Shown: piece by piece, positions 7,344-14,659 of the stretch | Layout: each line of letters starts with the position of its first letter | How positions within the stretch are numbered: position 1 is the stretch's first letter | Assembly (NCBI GenBank): GCA_003538495.1 | Contig: DPSD01000509.1 | Location: 1 to 16,091 of the forward strand | DNA: 16,091 nt | DNA from: Accumulibacter sp. | Lineage (GTDB): Bacteria; Pseudomonadota; Gammaproteobacteria; Burkholderiales; Rhodocyclaceae | Direction: 5' to 3' | Notes under the pieces: generated by a model | What the model was told of the DNA's origin: nothing | The model's input: the letters and a program-made list of their open reading frames with translations, nothing else | Database searches by the model: none | Made by a program: the position numbers and the translations under genes

Positions 7344-7349
7344 ATTATA
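7344..7349 (-). promoter_or_regulatory. -10 box of the ahcY operon
   Basis: On the minus strand a perfect TATAAT lies ten bases upstream of the first riboswitch stem, so transcription would begin at about 7337, directly at the aptamer. The upstream sequence at 16-18 bases has no clear TTGACA-like box. The exact placement relative to the aptamer is what makes it convincing. Confidence 0.6.
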
Positions 7350-7422
7350 ACCCGGATTCCGCCATCCGTGCCGATCGCAAGCCAGCGCGTGATGCAGCGC
7401 CATCGCGGCCGCCCGACCGCCC

Positions 7423-7797
7423 TCAATACGACAGCGAATCGTAACTGCGCTTGCTTCCCTGGACTTCGACGCTGACCTGGTTGGGAGCGCAGATGGCGAT
7501 TTCTCCCGGGCGCGCCAGCCAGCCCTGGCGGACGCAGTATTGGCGGGGACCGGGATCGGACACGACGCGTACCCGACGTTTGTCTACCACGACGGTGGTC
7601 GTGCCGATCGGGCCGGGAACGTCGATCCGGCCGTTGCGCGACAGGTCAAGTTCGGAGAACAATTCGCCGCCACGCCTGACGATCGCTTTGTCGGCGACGC
7701 CCGCCTGCCAGGCCAGCGGAATGCTCAGCGCACAGAACAGCAGGCCGAGCGCCACCAGCAGCCAGTCGCCGGGCCTGAGCAGCCCGAGCCAGCGCAT
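7423..7797 (-). CDS. membrane-anchored NusG domain II protein
   Basis: This 124-residue protein has one N-terminal membrane segment (about residues 11-29, DWLLVALGLLFCALSIPLAW) and a C-terminal domain with GPIGTTTVVVDKRRVRVV and GWLARPGEIAICAPNQVSVE, the pattern of the NusG_II (DUF1312) family. The domain would lie outside the cytoplasm if the N-terminus stays inside. The fold resembles an insert domain of some NusG proteins, but no transcription role follows from that; the function is unknown. I chose the ATG at 7797, which overlaps the rapZ stop (TGATG). The open frame continues to 7866 but would lie entirely inside rapZ. Tight overlap with rapZ suggests coupled translation. Confidence 0.85.
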   Translation of the reverse strand: MRWLGLLRPGDWLLVALGLLFCALSIPLAWQAGVADKAIVRRGGELFSELDLSRNGRIDVPGPIGTTTVVVDKRRVRVVSDPGPRQYCVRQGWLARPGEIAICAPNQVSVEVQGSKRSYDSLSY

Positions 7798-8693
7798 CAG
7801 GCGATGCCGAGTGCAGTCATCGCCGGCGGCGGCAATTCGCGGTGACGCACCAGTACCCGCGCGCAACTGCGAAACTCGCGTCCCAGACGCTCGGCCAGGT
7901 AGACCGAGCGATGCTGGCCGCCAGTGCAGCCGATCCCAACGGTCAGGTAATTGCGGCTGTCGCGAACGTAGGCGGGCAACCAGTCGCGAACGAAGCCGGC
8001 GATGTCGCCGCGCATGCGCAGCACTTCGGGCTCGGCCTCGAGAAAGGCGATCACCTGTGCGTCAAGGCCGGTCAGCGCGCGCAGATTCTGTTCGTAATAC
8101 GGATTGGGGAGGCAGCGGACGTCGAAAACCAGATCGGCGTCGAGCGGTATGCCATTCTTGAAACCGAACGATTCGAACAGCAGCGTCAGCCCGCCCTGCG
8201 GCGAGTCCGGGAAAGCATCGGTGGCAACGAACTGGCGTACCCATTCGCGCAGAGCGCTGGGCTTCAGGACGCTGGTATCCATGTGGTGACCGAGTGCCGC
8301 CAAGCCGGCCAGGCGAACGCGCTCTTCGGCGATCGCCTCGGTCAGCGTCAGGCGGTCGCTGGCCAACGGATGCCGACGGCGCGTTTCGGAGTAGCGCTTG
8401 ATCAGCGTGGCGTCCTGGGCGTCGAGAAACAGGAACTGCAAGTCGACCCCCTTGGCGCGCAGTGCGTCAAGCTGCGGTGGCAGGGTGCACAAACTGTCGC
8501 CGCCGCGACTGTCGATCACTACCCCGACCTGAGCGTAGCCCTGCTGATCCAGTTGCGCGACCAGCGGCTGCAACAACTGCGACGGCAGGTTGTCGACGCA
8601 GTAGTAATCCGCATCCTCCAGCACCTTGAGTGCAATCGATTTTCCGGAACCCGAGAGGCCGCTGATGAGAACGAGATGCATGTGGCCAAGCAT
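7797..8693 (-). CDS. rapZ: RNase adapter / nucleotide-binding protein RapZ
   Basis: This 298-residue protein has the RapZ (YvcJ/YhbJ) layout. An N-terminal P-loop domain carries Walker A GLSGSGKS at residues 12-19 and the family stretch YYCVDNLPSQLL around 30-41. The middle has LFLDAQDATLIKRYSETRRRHPL. The C-terminal domain contains DVRCLPNPYY and the conserved VGIGCTGGQHRSVYLAERLG. In E. coli RapZ binds the sRNA GlmZ, senses glucosamine-6-phosphate and hands the sRNA to RNase E; in other bacteria its target is less clear, and no glmZ-like RNA is visible here. The start could be 8693 or the ATG at 8681 (MHLVLISG), which fits the usual N-terminus; I keep 8693 because a purine-rich GGAGGAGGCAGG lies just upstream of it, whereas 8681 has no Shine-Dalgarno sequence. 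Confidence 0.95.
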   Translation of the reverse strand: MLGHMHLVLISGLSGSGKSIALKVLEDADYYCVDNLPSQLLQPLVAQLDQQGYAQVGVVIDSRGGDSLCTLPPQLDALRAKGVDLQFLFLDAQDATLIKRYSETRRRHPLASDRLTLTEAIAEERVRLAGLAALGHHMDTSVLKPSALREWVRQFVATDAFPDSPQGGLTLLFESFGFKNGIPLDADLVFDVRCLPNPYYEQNLRALTGLDAQVIAFLEAEPEVLRMRGDIAGFVRDWLPAYVRDSRNYLTVGIGCTGGQHRSVYLAERLGREFRSCARVLVRHRELPPPAMTALGIA

Positions 8694-8730
8694 AACGGAT
8701 GCCTGCCTCCTCCAGCAAGTCAGTCTCGCT

Positions 8731-8736
8731 TACACT
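8731..8736 (+). promoter_or_regulatory. candidate -10 box for the M20 amidohydrolase
   Basis: In the 72-base gap between the divergent rapZ and amidohydrolase genes, GCT-TACACT matches TATAAT at four positions and would place a start site about 22 bases before the ATG at 8766. No -35 box is evident. Confidence 0.35.
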
Positions 8737-8765
8737 GAACGCCCCCAGCTTGTCAGGTCAAACTC

Positions 8766-9956
8766 ATGGCTGTTTTGACGATTCCTTTTCTCGCCGATCT
8801 GGCCGAGATTCGGCGCGACATTCACGCGCATCCGGAGCTTGCTTTCAACGAGCTGCGAACCGCCGATCTGGTTGCCCGCGAGTTGAACAGCTGCGGTCTG
8901 CGGGTTCATCGCGGTCTGGCCAGGACCGGCGTCGTCGCCAGCTTGCACAAGGGCACCAGTGGCCGCGCGATCGGGCTGCGCGCCGACATGGATGCGCTTC
9001 CCCTCGAAGAAAAGAACGACTTCGCGCACCGTTCGACCAACGCCGGACTGATGCATGCGTGTGGTCATGATGGCCATACCGCGATCCTGCTCGGCGCCGC
9101 GCGCTACATGGCGGAGCACCGCGATGTTCTCGATTTCGACGGCACGGTCCACTTCATTTTCCAGCCTGCCGAGGAATCCGAGGGCGGGGCAGCGGTGATG
9201 ATTGCCGAAGGTCTGTTCGAGCAGTTTCCGATGGGTGCCGTCTTCGGCCTGCACAACTGGCCCGGCATCCCGGTCGGTGAAATGGCGGTGATGCCGGGTC
9301 CGGTGATGGCCGGAACCTGCGCCTTCGAAATTCTCGTGCATGGACAAGGTTGCCATGCGGCAATGCCACACCAGGGTGTCGATACGCTGGTCGTTACCAG
9401 CCAGCTGGTGCTGGCGCTGCAGACGGTCGTCGCCCGCAACGTACACCCCTGCGAGTCGGCCGTGGTCAGCGTCACGCAGATTCACGCCGGTGAAGCGTGG
9501 AACATCATCCCCGACGACGCCGTGCTGCGCGGCACCATTCGCAGCTTCAATCCGGCTACGCAGTCGCTGGTCGAGCGTTCAGTCGAGCGGTTATGCAGCG
9601 GGATCGCCAGCGCTTTTGGCGCGCAGATCTCGGTGCGCTTCGATCATCGGTATCCGCCGACCGTCAATAGCGCCGCCGAAACCGAAATCTGCCGGGCCGT
9701 CGTGCGTGACCTGCTCGGTCCCGACCGGCTGCGCGACAAGGAACTTCCCTCGATGGGCGCCGAAGATTTCGCGTACATGCTTGGCGAGAAGCCGGGTTGC
9801 TACGTTTGGCTGGGCAACGGCCCCGGCAGCGGCGGATGCACCCTGCACAACCCGCATTACGACTTCAACGACGAGATCTTGTCGGTCGGCGTGAATTACT
9901 GGGTGAAGCTGGCCGAACGCGCTCTTGGGCCCGAGTCCGACGACGACAGGGACTGA
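8766..9956 (+). CDS. M20-family amidohydrolase (hippurate/N-acyl-amino-acid hydrolase type)
   Basis: This 396-residue protein is a metal-dependent amidohydrolase of peptidase family M20, subgroup of hippurate, IAA-amino-acid and N-acetyl-amino-acid hydrolases. It begins with RRDIHAHPELAFNE, then LRADMDALPL (residues 71-80). HACGHDGHTA gives Cys99 and His101 as metal-site residues, QPAEE gives Glu136 and Glu137 (catalytic base and metal ligand), GLHNWPG gives His163, and LHNPHYDFND gives His361. The lid/dimerisation domain lies between about 180 and 290. Cys99 marks the cobalt/manganese-type amidohydrolase branch rather than the two-zinc peptidases. There is no signal peptide, so it is cytoplasmic. 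An AGG about nine bases before the ATG at 8766 is a weak ribosome site. It stands alone, divergent from rapZ. The exact N-acyl substrate cannot be told from sequence. Confidence 0.93.
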   Translation: MAVLTIPFLADLAEIRRDIHAHPELAFNELRTADLVARELNSCGLRVHRGLARTGVVASLHKGTSGRAIGLRADMDALPLEEKNDFAHRSTNAGLMHACGHDGHTAILLGAARYMAEHRDVLDFDGTVHFIFQPAEESEGGAAVMIAEGLFEQFPMGAVFGLHNWPGIPVGEMAVMPGPVMAGTCAFEILVHGQGCHAAMPHQGVDTLVVTSQLVLALQTVVARNVHPCESAVVSVTQIHAGEAWNIIPDDAVLRGTIRSFNPATQSLVERSVERLCSGIASAFGAQISVRFDHRYPPTVNSAAETEICRAVVRDLLGPDRLRDKELPSMGAEDFAYMLGEKPGCYVWLGNGPGSGGCTLHNPHYDFNDEILSVGVNYWVKLAERALGPESDDDRD

Positions 9957-10256
9957 GCGATCCCTGGCCAACTCGGCACCGAGTCTTCTGCGCGATCCCC
10001 CGCCGACGCAAGAAGACGACCGGTAGCATGCTACACTCGCAAAGTTGGCAGTCTGTGCGCGGGGGCCGAATACCCGCAGGCCCGGCGCTGCTGACCACGA
10101 AAAAAATGGCGGGGAGTAGCCGGTGGGTAGCCGGATCCTCCCCGGGTTCTGGTCGGAACCAGAACTCCCAAGACCATGAAATGGAGAACAGCGTGCGTAG
10201 CCTAGGGGTTGGGGCTTACAGGCAGCTTACGTACGCCGGGCCGGGAAGGGAGAACG
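9957..10256 (+). promoter_or_regulatory. structured leader/intergenic region before the two-component system
   Basis: This 300-base stretch has no credible gene but several ordered elements. GTAGCATGCTAC at 10023-10034 is a perfect 12-base palindrome overlapping an extended -10 box (TGC-TACACT, 10029-10037). Further on, GGGGAG (10111-10116) can pair with CTCCCC (10138-10143), enclosing two copies of TAGCCGG (10117-10123 and 10128-10134). Immediately after, GTTCTGGT-CGGA-ACCAGAAC (10146-10165) forms a perfect eight-pair hairpin. No T-run follows, so these do not look like simple terminators. A short frame, ATG 10176 to TAG 10205, encodes nine residues. If transcription starts near 10044, the response regulator mRNA has a leader of about 210 bases. 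No known riboswitch class fits. Confidence 0.45.
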
Positions 10257-10937
10257 ATGCGTATCCTCCTCGTTGAAGACGACCGAATCATTGCCGATGG
10301 CCTCTGCCGCTCACTGCGCAAGGCGGGTTACGCAGTCGATTGCGCGGCTAACGGCATCGACGCCGATACCGCCCTGATGACCAATGTGTACGATCTGGTG
10401 ATCCTCGACCTGGGCCTGCCCAGACTGCCCGGACTGGACGTCTTGCGCCGCTTGCGCGCCCGCAAGTCGACAACGCCGGTGTTGATCCTGACCGCGCTTG
10501 ATGGCATCGACGATCGGGTCAAGGGGCTTGATCTGGGCGCTGACGACTACATGGCCAAACCCTTCGAGCTGCCTGAACTGGAGGCGCGTGTGCGGGCGCT
10601 GAGCCGCCGCTCGTCGGGTACGGCACGGCTGATCGAGTGCGGCGCGCTGACTTTCGATCAGACCGATCGGTGTGCGCTGGTGAATGGCCAGATGCTCGAT
10701 CTTTCCGCCCGCGAGCTTGGGCTGCTCGAGATCCTTCTGTCACGGACCAAGCGGCTGGTCAGCAAGGACCAACTCGTCGATCACCTCTGCGGCTGGGGTG
10801 AGGAGGTGAGTCACAACGCCATCGAGGTCTATATCCACCGCTTGCGCAAGAAGCTCGAAGCCACCGGCGTCAATATCACCACCGTGCGCGGTCTCGGATA
10901 CTACCTTGAGAAACCTGCGGAAGAGACAAGACCCTGA
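10257..10937 (+). CDS. OmpR/PhoB-family response regulator
   Basis: This is a 226-residue two-domain response regulator. The receiver domain (1-118) has the acidic pair Asp8 and Asp9 in MRILLVEDD, the phosphorylation site Asp51 in LVILDLGLP, Thr79 in LILTALDG, and Lys101 in YMAKPFE. The C-terminal winged-helix domain (about 125-222) has LSARELGLLEILL, LVDHLCGWGEEVSHNAIEVY and VRGLGYYLEK, which place it in the OmpR/PhoB group and make it resemble QseB/TctD. It would bind DNA as a dimer once phosphorylated by the kinase encoded next. The ATG at 10257 is preceded by AAGGGAG at good spacing; an in-frame ATG-less extension upstream to 10209 adds nothing family-like. The signal and target genes cannot be assigned, since no transporter or obvious regulon gene sits beside it. 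Confidence 0.95.
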   Translation: MRILLVEDDRIIADGLCRSLRKAGYAVDCAANGIDADTALMTNVYDLVILDLGLPRLPGLDVLRRLRARKSTTPVLILTALDGIDDRVKGLDLGADDYMAKPFELPELEARVRALSRRSSGTARLIECGALTFDQTDRCALVNGQMLDLSARELGLLEILLSRTKRLVSKDQLVDHLCGWGEEVSHNAIEVYIHRLRKKLEATGVNITTVRGLGYYLEKPAEETRP

Positions 10938-12399
10938 CGTCCAGCGCTCGCTGTTCGGCGAGATCCTGGACTGGATGCTGGCACCGCTGCTTTTCGTGTG
11001 GCCGATCAGCATTGCCTTCACCCATTATTTCGCCAACAGCGTCGCCAGCTACCCCTACGATCAGTCACTGCGCGAACATGTGTCGGCGATCTCGCGCCAG
11101 GTCGTTTTCGACAAGGGTTATCCGCAGTTGGCGCTGCCCGAAATGGCACAGGTCTTCCTGCGCTCCGACGAGATCGACAACGTCTATTTTCATTTGCTCG
11201 ACGGTCACGGCGCGCTGATCGCCGGCGACCCGGAACTGCCGGCGCCGCAGCTTCCTGGCAGCGCGCTGAAGAATGAGCACGGCGAGATTCATTTCCGCGA
11301 TGACGAGTACCGTGGGCAGGCGCTGCGCGTCGCCTACATGTACCTGTTCGCCAGCGCTGAGTCGGCCGACCGCTGGGTGCTGATCGAAGTAGGGGAAACG
11401 ACCGAAAAACGCTCGCAGCTGGCCAACAAGATCATTGCCAGTGTGATCCTGCCCCAGTTCGTGATCATTCCCCTGGCCGTCGTTCTGGTGTGGTTCGGCC
11501 TGTCGCAGGGATTGCGCCCCTTGACCCGGCTGCGGAACCGCATCGAGGCGCGCCGTGAAGCCGACCTCTCGCCGATCTCGCTGGGTCGCGTCCCCGAGGA
11601 ATTGCGGCCGCTGACCGAAGCATTCAACTCGATGCTGGCGCGCATGCAGCACAACGTCGACGCGCAGCGGCGCTTCATCGCCAATGCCGCCCACCAGATG
11701 CGGACGCCACTCACCGGCCTGAAGACGCAGGCGCAACTGGCGATGCGCGAGCGTGACCCGGCCGAGTTGCGGCATGCCCTCAGGCAGATTCTGACCGGTG
11801 TGGACCGCGCCTCGCACCTGGTCGACCAGTTACTGGCGCTGGCGCGCGCCGAGGCCAGTGGGCACTCGCCGCAAACGCTGGCAGTGCTCGATCTCGATCA
11901 CATACTGCGCGAAATCGTCGAGACATGGGTCGTCCAGGCGCTCGAAAAGCGCATCGATCTGGGTTACGAGCCCGCCGGCGCGGTGCCCATCCTCGGCAAT
12001 GCGTTTCTGTTGCGAGAAATGATCAACAATCTGCTGGACAACGCGCTGCGCTACACGCCCGCTGGCGGACGGGTTACCGCACGCGTAGTCACCCAGGGAG
12101 ATTTCGCCCTGCTTGAGGTCGAAGACAGCGGCAGCGGAATTTCCGACGAAGACTCGCACAAGGTCTTTGACCGCTTCTACCGGGCCGAGGGAAGGGACGG
12201 CGAGGGGAGCGGGCTCGGGCTGGCGATCGTTCGTGAAATCGCCGAAGTCCATCAAGCCGCAGCCAGTCTGCGGCCGAACACGGTTGGCGCCAGCGGTGAG
12301 GAGCAGTCCGGCTGCATCGCCAGGATCGTCTTCCCGGTGCACCGCCCGCAACCCGCGCGTCTGCCACTCGCCGAGACGGTCCGCACCGGCTTTGCCTGA
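10906..12399 (+). CDS. sensor histidine kinase with 2CSK-type N-terminus
   Basis: This 497-residue membrane histidine kinase has a first helix at about residues 24-43, a periplasmic region of about 130 residues ending in RWVLIEVGET, and a second helix at about 176-199. The periplasmic part fits the two-component sensor kinase N-terminal domain seen in TctE/QseC relatives. A linker region follows (PLTRLRNRIEAR, residues 205-216). The phospho-acceptor His263 lies in NAAHQMRTPL, the N box in NNLLDNALRY (374-383), the G1 box in DSGSGIS (407-413), the F box in FDRFYR (421-426) and the G2 box in GSGLGLA (434-440). All catalytic boxes are intact. The start given is a TTG at 10906 that overlaps the response regulator by 32 bases; no strong ribosome site is seen and the next in-frame ATG is Met24, so the N-terminus is uncertain. 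Its ligand is unknown; the family includes tricarboxylate sensors. Confidence 0.92.
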   Translation: MRNLRKRQDPDVQRSLFGEILDWMLAPLLFVWPISIAFTHYFANSVASYPYDQSLREHVSAISRQVVFDKGYPQLALPEMAQVFLRSDEIDNVYFHLLDGHGALIAGDPELPAPQLPGSALKNEHGEIHFRDDEYRGQALRVAYMYLFASAESADRWVLIEVGETTEKRSQLANKIIASVILPQFVIIPLAVVLVWFGLSQGLRPLTRLRNRIEARREADLSPISLGRVPEELRPLTEAFNSMLARMQHNVDAQRRFIANAAHQMRTPLTGLKTQAQLAMRERDPAELRHALRQILTGVDRASHLVDQLLALARAEASGHSPQTLAVLDLDHILREIVETWVVQALEKRIDLGYEPAGAVPILGNAFLLREMINNLLDNALRYTPAGGRVTARVVTQGDFALLEVEDSGSGISDEDSHKVFDRFYRAEGRDGEGSGLGLAIVREIAEVHQAAASLRPNTVGASGEEQSGCIARIVFPVHRPQPARLPLAETVRTGFA

Positions 12400-12403
12400 C
12401 CGG

Positions 12404-12441
12404 GGAAAGCGTCGGCTGCCGGCGCGCTCGAGTCGCTTTCC
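12404..12441. terminator. inverted repeat between convergent genes, possible terminator
   Basis: GGAAAGCG (12404-12411) and CGCTTTCC (12434-12441) are perfect eight-base inverted repeats in the 76-base gap between the convergent kinase and cbbR genes. The 22-base loop is itself GC-rich. There is no T-tract on either strand, so intrinsic termination is uncertain; position is the main support. Confidence 0.3.
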
Positions 12442-12475
12442 AGCGGTATGCCGGAATGCTTCCCGGGGTCTTCGG

Positions 12476-13387
12476 TCAGGCCAGTTTGCGCAGGTAGGCC
12501 GGCGCAAATTCCAGAACGAAGTCCCAGAAAGCGGCCAGCGCGGGAGTCAGGTGCTTGCTGCGGTGGCGGACGATATGCCAGCGACGCATCACCGGCGTTC
12601 CTTCCACTTTCAGGATCCCCAGACGTCCGGCGCTCAGTTCGAGTCCGAGCGTGTGCTGGGAAATGAAGCTGATCCCCAGTCCCGCGACAACCGCCTGCTT
12701 GATCGCTTCGTTGCTGCCCATTTCCATGCCGATCCGTGGCTTGATCGAACGGTCGCGAAAGAACTCCTCCATCGCCGAGCGCGTTCCCGACCCCGCTTCG
12801 CGAACGATCAGCGTTTCGCTGGCGAGGTCTTCGACGGCGACGCTTGCACGCCGGGTCAAGGGATGCTCCGTGCTGGCGACGATTACCAGCGGGTGCGGTG
12901 CGAAAGCTACGGAAGTGGCGTCGAGCGTCGCGGGCGGACGGCCCATGATCGCCAGGTCCACCTCGTTGCCGGCCAGCAGGCGACTCACCGTGTCACGGTT
13001 GTCGATCAGCAGGCGGATGCGTACGTCGGCCTGCGTCTTGCGAAACTGCGCCAGCAGTCCCGGCGCGAAGTACTCGGCGGTGCTGGCGACGGCGACGGCG
13101 ATGCGTCCGCCCTTCAAGCCCTTCAACGCCAGCAGCGCCTCGTCGGCGTCTTTCAGCGACTGCAGAACCTGGCGTGCATGTTCGAGCAGGATCTCGCCCG
13201 CCTCGGTGAGGAAGACGCGTTTGCCGATGCGCTCGAACAGCAGCGCGCCGCAAACGTCTTCGAGTTGCTTGATCTGCAGCGAGATCGCCGCGTGCGTCAG
13301 ATGCAGGTTCTCCGCGGCACGCGCAAACGACAGGTGGCCGGCGGCCACCGAAAAGATTTGCAACTGGCGGATCGTGGCGTTTCTCAT
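12476..13387 (-). CDS. cbbR: LysR-type regulator of the Calvin cycle genes
   Basis: This 303-residue LysR-type regulator begins MRNATIRQLQIFSVAAGHLS. Its helix-turn-helix (SFARAAENLHLTHAAISLQIKQLE, split around residues 20-43) matches CbbR proteins closely, including LTHAAISLQIKQLE in place of the more general LSQPAVS. The effector domain (about 90-295) has GGRIAVAVASTAEYFAPGLL, a stretch typical of CbbR, and MEMGSNEAIKQAV. CbbR activates RuBisCO and Calvin-cycle operons in response to metabolites such as RuBP, ATP or NADPH, depending on species. The gene diverges from fbp across 116 bases, the usual arrangement. The ATG at 13387 has no clear Shine-Dalgarno sequence. The assignment is strong because protein features and position agree. 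Confidence 0.94.
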   Translation of the reverse strand: MRNATIRQLQIFSVAAGHLSFARAAENLHLTHAAISLQIKQLEDVCGALLFERIGKRVFLTEAGEILLEHARQVLQSLKDADEALLALKGLKGGRIAVAVASTAEYFAPGLLAQFRKTQADVRIRLLIDNRDTVSRLLAGNEVDLAIMGRPPATLDATSVAFAPHPLVIVASTEHPLTRRASVAVEDLASETLIVREAGSGTRSAMEEFFRDRSIKPRIGMEMGSNEAIKQAVVAGLGISFISQHTLGLELSAGRLGILKVEGTPVMRRWHIVRHRSKHLTPALAAFWDFVLEFAPAYLRKLA

Positions 13388-13503
13388 TGGTTATGTTTTC
13401 TTAAACAAAACGAACAATAGCTTTAACTAGAGTTTTTCGATCAGGCCGCTAGAATCAGGTTCGTATCGCGACTTACGAAACTTTCATCTTCTGGAGTAGC
13501 GCC
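13388..13503. promoter_or_regulatory. divergent cbbR-fbp control region with CbbR-like site
   Basis: This 116-base gap begins with an AT-rich stretch that stands out from the GC-rich surroundings. TTA-TGTTTTC-TTA at 13391-13403 fits the CbbR consensus TNA-N7-TNA on both strands and lies within the imperfect inverted repeat GTTTT-N7-AAAAC. A second spaced pair, TAG-CTTTAAC-TAG, is at 13418-13430. A -10 box TAGAAT at 13450-13455 would start fbp transcription near 13462, putting the first site at about -71 to -59, a normal CbbR position. TTCGTA (13460-13465) and TACGAA (13474-13479) form an inverted repeat over the start site. No -35 box is seen, as expected for an activated promoter. Confidence 0.6.
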
Positions 13504-14586
13504 ATGCTATGCGGACGCACCAACGTTAACAAGTTTCTGGTCGAGGAGCAGCGCCGCAATCCGGCGCTGGCTGGCGATTTTTCGATGCTGATCAGCGACA
13601 TTGTGCGCTCGTGCAAGGCGATTGCGCAGGGCGTGTCGCGTGGCTCGCTGGCCGACGTCCTTGGCGATGCCGGGCAGGAAAACGTTCAGGGTGAAGCACA
13701 GAAGAAACTGGACGTGCTGGCCAACCAGGCGTTCATTCGCCATTGCGAGTGGGGCGGTCACCTGGCGGCGATGGCTTCGGAGGAAATGGAAGACATCTAT
13801 CCGATCCCGTCCGAGAACCTGCGCGGTCGCTACCTGCTGGTCTTCGACCCGCTCGACGGTTCTTCGAATATCGATGTCAACCTCTCGGTCGGCAGCATCT
13901 TTTCGGTCCTGCGCTGCCCCGAGCATGTTGGTGACGGGGCGCCTGGCGTGGCCGACTTCCTGCAGCCGGGGTCATCGCAGGTGGCTGCCGGCTACGCGCT
14001 GTACGGCCCGTCGACGATGCTGGTGCTGACCGTCGGCAACGGCACGCATGGGTTTACGCTCGATCGCAACATCGGCGAGTTTCTGCTGACCCACCCGAAT
14101 CTCCGGATCTCGCCGGAAACGCGCGAGTTCGCGATCAACGCCTCCAACGAGCGCTTCTGGGAACCACCGATCCAGCGCTACGTCAGCGAGTGCCTGGCCG
14201 GCCAGGGCGGCGTCCGCGGCAAGGACTTCAACATGCGCTGGGTGGCGTCGATGGTCGCCGAAGTGCACCGCATCCTGATGCGCGGTGGCGTTTTCATGTA
14301 TCCGCGTGACAGCAAGGACCTGTCCAAGCCGGGACGTCTGCGGCTGATGTACGAAGCCAACCCGATGGCATTGATCGTCGCCCAGGCCGGCGGTCTGGCG
14401 TCAACCGGCGGCGAGCGCATTGTCGATGTACAGCCGACCAGCCTGCATCAGCGGGTGCCGGTGGTTCTCGGGTCGCGCGACGAGGTCGAGCGCATCGAAC
14501 GCTATCATCGCGAGCACGCCACCGGCGAGGACCAGCCATTCAGGTCGCCACTGTTCTCGACGCGAACCCTGTTCCGAGACGACTGA
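13504..14586 (+). CDS. fbp: fructose-1,6-bisphosphatase class 1
   Basis: This enzyme removes the 1-phosphate of fructose-1,6-bisphosphate and, in the Calvin cycle, acts on the route back to ribulose-5-phosphate. The 360-residue protein is a class 1 FBPase. The metal-binding ASEEME (residues 91-96) and [12 protein letters not shown] (115-126) are intact. [16 protein letters not shown] and [15 protein letters not shown] carry the usual substrate-binding positions. The ATG at 13504 follows GGAG at seven bases. It is the first gene of a plus-strand run fbp-prk-tkt next to cbbR, so it would also be called cbbF; a separate gluconeogenic fbp may exist elsewhere in the genome. The spacing of 73 bases to prk fits a common transcript. 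Confidence 0.97.
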   Translation: MLCGRTNVNKFLVEEQRRNPALAGDFSMLISDIVRSCKAIAQGVSRGSLADVLGDAGQENVQGEAQKKLDVLANQAFIRHCEWGGHLAAMASEEMEDIYPIPSENLRGRYLLVFDPLDGSSNIDVNLSVGSIFSVLRCPEHVGDGAPGVADFLQPGSSQVAAGYALYGPSTMLVLTVGNGTHGFTLDRNIGEFLLTHPNLRISPETREFAINASNERFWEPPIQRYVSECLAGQGGVRGKDFNMRWVASMVAEVHRILMRGGVFMYPRDSKDLSKPGRLRLMYEANPMALIVAQAGGLASTGGERIVDVQPTSLHQRVPVVLGSRDEVERIERYHREHATGEDQPFRSPLFSTRTLFRDD

Positions 14587-14659
14587 CCGACACCACGCCG
14601 GCCGCAGCTGTTTCTCTGACGCTCACGACTTCCACGGTAACGAAAAGGAGATACCCCGC

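Noticed and set aside
5707..7350. A 547-codon plus-strand frame antisense to ahcY.
   Set aside because: It is the mirror of a strongly biased, highly conserved gene and has no family-like stretch; it also runs through the riboswitch.
10111..10120. The ten bases GGGGAGTAGC match the conserved loop of the yybP-ykoY (manganese) riboswitch.
   Set aside because: The second conserved loop and the closing long stem are missing, the flanking fold is different, and the gene downstream is a two-component regulator, not a metal exporter. A chance match is likelier.
12113..13420. A 435-codon plus-strand frame covering the cbbR region.
   Set aside because: It is antisense to a clear LysR-type gene and spans a convergent gap; the translation has no recognisable domain.
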